Of a DNA stretch of 64,000 bases, positions 60,898 to 64,000 are shown one piece after another. The position numbers were made by a program, and so were the translations under genes. Where the stretch lies: positions 496,001 through 560,000 of the forward strand of contig NZ_FNZR01000001.1 in assembly GCF_900109365.1 (NCBI RefSeq). Direction: 5' to 3'. The DNA comes from Parapedobacter koreensis. Its GTDB lineage: Bacteria > Bacteroidota > Bacteroidia > Sphingobacteriales > Sphingobacteriaceae. The notes below the pieces were generated by a model. That model was not told where the DNA came from and searched no databases. It saw only the letters and a list, made by a program, of their open reading frames with translations. The number at the start of each line of letters is the position of its first letter. Position 1 is the first letter of the stretch.

Positions 60898-63168
60898 CTA
60901 TCCTTTTGGTGCTGCGATACCCCACGATTCATTGGCTTTGTCACCCATCTCCAATTCCAGTGTTCCGCCATTGATCAAGTCTTCATGCGACAACCAAGGC
61001 GCATCCAATACCTCGCCATTCAATTTAGCGCTTTGGATGTATTTGTTGGTGTCAGAAGTATTCCGGGCAATCACCTCAAACGTCTTTCCGTTGGGGAGAT
61101 TGATTCGTGCATGCTCAAATACAGGACTTCCAATGGAATACATCGGTGTACCCGGCGTAACCGGGTAAAATCCTAATTTCGAGAACACAACAAAGGCTGA
61201 CATGCCACCCCCATCCTCATCACCTGGAACCCCCATGACGTCGTTGCGAAACCATTGCTTAAGCAGCGTTCGGATACGTTTCTGTGTCTTCCAGGGCTGG
61301 CCAGCGTAATTATACAGGTATGGAATATGGAGCGATGGCTCATTGGCCATCGAAAACTGGCCGACATTCCCGGTATGGTCTGGCAGTTGGGCATAAAATT
61401 CAGACTTTGATTTACCCAACGGGCGGTTGAACATGTCATCCAAGTTCTTTACAAAAGCGTCATTGCCACCCATCAATTGGATGAGATCAGGGATATTATG
61501 CTGCACGTCCCACCGGTAAACCCATGCGTTGTTTTCCCCATAGGATCCACGCGCGCCGAGCCCGCCGGAAAACACATAGTCAAACGGCTCGATAAATTCA
61601 CCGTTTGCATCTTTAGGGTGGAAAAAATGAGTTTCCGGATGGAACAGGTTCCGGTAATTGAAGGACTGTTTGAGGAAAAATTCGTATTCTTCATTTTTTC
61701 CAAGTGCTTTGGCCAATTGCGCCAGGCACCATATATCATAGGATGTACCTAATGTCACCGCTACAGGCTGCCTTCTTTCGAAGCCATTGACTTCAGGAAT
61801 GGTTTCTTGCTCTCCGTCCCGCAACGCCGGGATATAACCATGTGTTTTGAAAAACGCATCAAGTTCCCCTGCAGGTGCACCGGACCATGGTGCCAATGTT
61901 TTCTCCGTAATCGCGCCTTTAGCTGCCTGATAGGCCTTCTCCAGATCAAAACCGTCCAGCCCTTTTACATGGGCGTCCAGTAACGTTGCGACTCCGTGGT
62001 TGGAATTCATCCGTCGGCTATCCCCGTTAATTTCGGGGAACGTGGGCAGCCAAAACTGATCCATTTGCTCGGCCATCGTCACGAAAGAATGGAGGATGTG
62101 CTCTTCCTTCTCCGCGTCGATCAATACGTTTAGCGGGTGATGCGCCCGATAGGCATCCCAAATCCAATCATCCGTATAAAAAGGGGTACCGTTGTCATCA
62201 TGTACCTGTCCGTCAAATGCGCTGAAATACCGGCCGTCTTCGGATATTTTTACGGGCCGTTCAAACGTCCGATACAGCGACGTATAAAAAACCACTTTAT
62301 CATCGTCGTTCCCTCCGGACACATCGATTTTGCCCAGCGCTTCATTCCAAATTTTTCTACCGGCATCCTGCAATGCGGCAACATCGTAATCTTTTATTTC
62401 GCGGACTACATTCTCACGGGCCTGCGCTTCGTCGATGAACGAAATGCCATACCTCAAGCGCAACTGTTTTGTACCCTCACCAAATTGAAGTACCAAACAA
62501 GCATTCCGTCCTTCCGCTGTTGTCCCTTCAACCAACTTTCCATCACGCAGCACCGTTGCGTCGCTGGGTGCAACTTCCGGCTCCAGGTAAATATATACAT
62601 TCGTATGGTTGCCGATATCCTGATGACCAGATAGGGCCTTACCGTCCCATTTCAGCGCTCCGTTTCTTGAATTGATGGATAAGAATACCGGTTTGTCTTG
62701 CTCGAAATCCAACTGGTACAGTGCAGACTGGTGTGAGGGAGCAAAGGAAACAGCTACCTGTTGCTCATCCAAATACACGGAATAAGCATAAGGTTTAATC
62801 GCTTCGTTGTCATAGCTGTAGGAAATGACGGGGCGCAATTCAGCCTCCTCGCCTTGAAAAGGGCTTAGGTTGAAAGCCGAACTACCCCTGTGGCTGGTGA
62901 CGATAAGCGGCAGACCATTTAGTCGATCGCCCGTATAATCACGGCGCTCTGGATAAACGCGTAAAAAGCTGTTTGGAAGGTGGACAGTAGGATAAGTTGG
63001 CACCAATAGGTGACTGATATTGCCCATATAGGGATTTACATAATCTACGGGTGACTTGTCAGTCGGATCTGCTTGACCGCAGCCAGTCAGCCCCGCTGTG
63101 GCAAATAAGCAGATATAGGAAATCAACGTGCTTGTTTTCTTATTAGTTCTTCTTCTATTGGCTATCAT
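60898..63168 (-). CDS. GH92 family alpha-mannosidase, lipoprotein
   Basis: 756 residues with a lipobox (LTGC, Cys30). The GH92 core is clear: VNPYMGNISHLLVPTYPTVH near 44, TDDWIWDAYRAHHPL near 332, the YGENNAWVYRWDVQHN segment (Glu545 equivalent to the general acid of characterised GH92 enzymes), QFSMANEPSLHIPYLYNYAG, and GVPGDEDGGGMSAFVVFSKLG (Asp650 and Asp652, general base pair). These are calcium-dependent exo-acting alpha-mannosidases on host or fungal mannans. It leads a cluster with two GH71/99-like genes. Linkage specificity cannot be read from the sequence. Confidence 0.93.
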   Translation of the reverse strand: MIANRRRTNKKTSTLISYICLFATAGLTGCGQADPTDKSPVDYVNPYMGNISHLLVPTYPTVHLPNSFLRVYPERRDYTGDRLNGLPLIVTSHRGSSAFNLSPFQGEEAELRPVISYSYDNEAIKPYAYSVYLDEQQVAVSFAPSHQSALYQLDFEQDKPVFLSINSRNGALKWDGKALSGHQDIGNHTNVYIYLEPEVAPSDATVLRDGKLVEGTTAEGRNACLVLQFGEGTKQLRLRYGISFIDEAQARENVVREIKDYDVAALQDAGRKIWNEALGKIDVSGGNDDDKVVFYTSLYRTFERPVKISEDGRYFSAFDGQVHDDNGTPFYTDDWIWDAYRAHHPLNVLIDAEKEEHILHSFVTMAEQMDQFWLPTFPEINGDSRRMNSNHGVATLLDAHVKGLDGFDLEKAYQAAKGAITEKTLAPWSGAPAGELDAFFKTHGYIPALRDGEQETIPEVNGFERRQPVAVTLGTSYDIWCLAQLAKALGKNEEYEFFLKQSFNYRNLFHPETHFFHPKDANGEFIEPFDYVFSGGLGARGSYGENNAWVYRWDVQHNIPDLIQLMGGNDAFVKNLDDMFNRPLGKSKSEFYAQLPDHTGNVGQFSMANEPSLHIPYLYNYAGQPWKTQKRIRTLLKQWFRNDVMGVPGDEDGGGMSAFVVFSKLGFYPVTPGTPMYSIGSPVFEHARINLPNGKTFEVIARNTSDTNKYIQSAKLNGEVLDAPWLSHEDLINGGTLELEMGDKANESWGIAAPKG

Positions 63169-63202
63169 ATCATTTTATTATACATATTCTTTACATGCAA
63201 AA

Positions 63203-64000
63203 TTACCGGTTCGGTTTGCTTGAGCCATAGCCTGATTCTCCATGAAACCAATTGGCCGCCTGTCCTGTAAGCCACAGGTAATGATCCGTTTCTAAGTCTT
63301 GCTCGATACCCATAAACTGCAAGTGCCCATTTAGTGGCACTTCATTTTCGCGTGCACATTTAAAAATGGCGGTACCCTCGTCTATTTCGTCAAACATGGC
63401 TACGTATAGCGACGACGCCCCCGCTTGCTTGGCCCCTGCCACTTGCTTCCACAGAAAATCACCTTTCAATCGGGGAATAGCATTATATAGCGAAGGATCG
63501 TTGTGCATGTTGCCCCAGCTGAATCCGGGGAACACCAAAGGCACGTAATCTATACCGTTTTGCCTACACCATATTACATCTGCTACCATCGTACCTGCGG
63601 TATTGTTGTAGCTATCGTTGTCATATCGCCCCACCGCCCACGGCATGATAATATCTACCTTTCTGATTAGTTCATGCAATGCAGCGTTATTTTCAGTGTC
63701 GTTTTTCAACTCCCGCCAATAGTAGGGTACTCCGAGCATAATGGATACCTTATTAGATGGCCCTTTCAAGCGGTCGACCAATCGGCTTACATCACTGATG
63801 GAATATTGCCGGTTGTCATTGAATCCCACCCCCCATATCGTCACAAGGGGTTTTCCATTGTGCCGAAGGTAGGTGGGGTGTTCAAAATTGTCAAACAAAT
63901 CAAACTCTTGTTGCAATTCGTTCCAATCCTCCTCCAAATAGGCCACATCTTCACTATTGGAACCGCTTAAATCATACATCACGCTGATAGCCCGTTCGTA
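63203..64000 (-). CDS. GH71/99-like protein, C-terminal part (5' end outside window)
   Basis: The frame stays open to the window edge (YERAISVMYDLSG at its start), so this is the C-terminal ~265 residues of a gene continuing beyond 64000; the GTG near 63982 is an internal codon. It shares MYDLSG, IMLGVPYYW, MPWAVGRY, VFPGFSWGNMH and MFDEIDEGTAIFK with the gene at 57078 and is plainly a paralogue. It lies 34 nt upstream of the GH92 gene, in the same orientation. The pair brackets GH92, suggesting a duplication with division of substrate. Confidence 0.88.
   Translation of the reverse strand, partial: YERAISVMYDLSGSNSEDVAYLEEDWNELQQEFDLFDNFEHPTYLRHNGKPLVTIWGVGFNDNRQYSISDVSRLVDRLKGPSNKVSIMLGVPYYWRELKNDTENNAALHELIRKVDIIMPWAVGRYDNDSYNNTAGTMVADVIWCRQNGIDYVPLVFPGFSWGNMHNDPSLYNAIPRLKGDFLWKQVAGAKQAGASSLYVAMFDEIDEGTAIFKCARENEVPLNGHLQFMGIEQDLETDHYLWLTGQAANWFHGESGYGSSKPNR

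Noticed and set aside
1..64000. CRISPR arrays, tRNA, rRNA, integrase or prophage genes
   Set aside because: No regular spaced repeats, cloverleaf-like sequence or phage/integrase protein motifs were seen on either strand.

Overview
The window reads as chromosome of a free-living Bacteroidota, most likely a Sphingobacteriaceae member (Pedobacter/Parapedobacter-like; the genus is a guess). The grounds are four SusC/SusD pairs, ECF sigma/FecR regulatory pairs, many SPII-type lipoproteins, promoters with the Bacteroidetes TTTG-N19-TAnnTTTG architecture, a DUF5690-type transporter and yeast-mannan-type GH92 and GH71/99 genes. No rRNA, tRNA or CRISPR array was seen.

Layout. 1-5926 (+): the end of a SusC gene, its SusD, and three secreted phosphoesterases (metallophosphoesterase, EEP-family, metallophosphoesterase). 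5957-12705 (-): an orphan ECF sigma factor, an OlsF-like two-domain acyltransferase (ornithine/glycine lipid type), a PAP2 phosphatase, a decayed EEP gene and a large TonB receptor. 12814-25268 (-): an operon of ECF sigma, FecR, STN-bearing SusC, SusD, PqaA-like hydrolase, purple-acid-phosphatase-like enzyme, glycerophosphodiesterase and a second metallophosphoesterase. 25425-26428: a higBA toxin-antitoxin pair whose antitoxin is frameshifted, then a MITE-like element abutting the next susD. 26432-32919 (-): ECF-FecR-SusC-SusD.

33007-48243 (-) is the most distinctive region. It is one closely spaced gene series: class-III PLP enzyme, SusC, SusD, metallophosphoesterase, second class-III PLP enzyme, phosphonatase-like HAD hydrolase, MFS transporter, HpnW-type FAD amine oxidase and a Tat-exported phospholipase C. 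An XRE-cupin regulator (48354-48926) sits just upstream, and a perfect palindrome lies in the promoter. I infer a locus that imports and dismantles phospholipid or phosphonolipid headgroups, with both amine-removing enzyme types feeding phosphonoacetaldehyde (or a close relative) to the C-P hydrolase. No PhnW and no C-P lyase genes are present here.

49069-64000: a HEAT-repeat/cytochrome c lipoprotein (+), a Lys-rich probable DNA-binding protein, the oxidative pentose-phosphate genes pgl-zwf-rpiB, a TIM-barrel isomerase-like protein, and a probable alpha-mannan cluster (GH71/99-like, beta-helix protein, unknown protein, GH92, second GH71/99-like cut by the window end).

Unifying signal: five separate promoters between 6.5 and 25.4 kb (ECF-1, OlsF-like, PAP2, TonB receptor, ECF-2) share a rigid layout: two KTAAY-type heptamers at 11-nt period, then exactly 8 nt, then TAnnTTTG. 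This is the geometry of a PhoB-type Pho box, and the genes driven are those expected under phosphate starvation: lipid replacement, phosphatases and phosphoester import. I propose a local Pho regulon next to a phosphonate/phospholipid utilisation operon.
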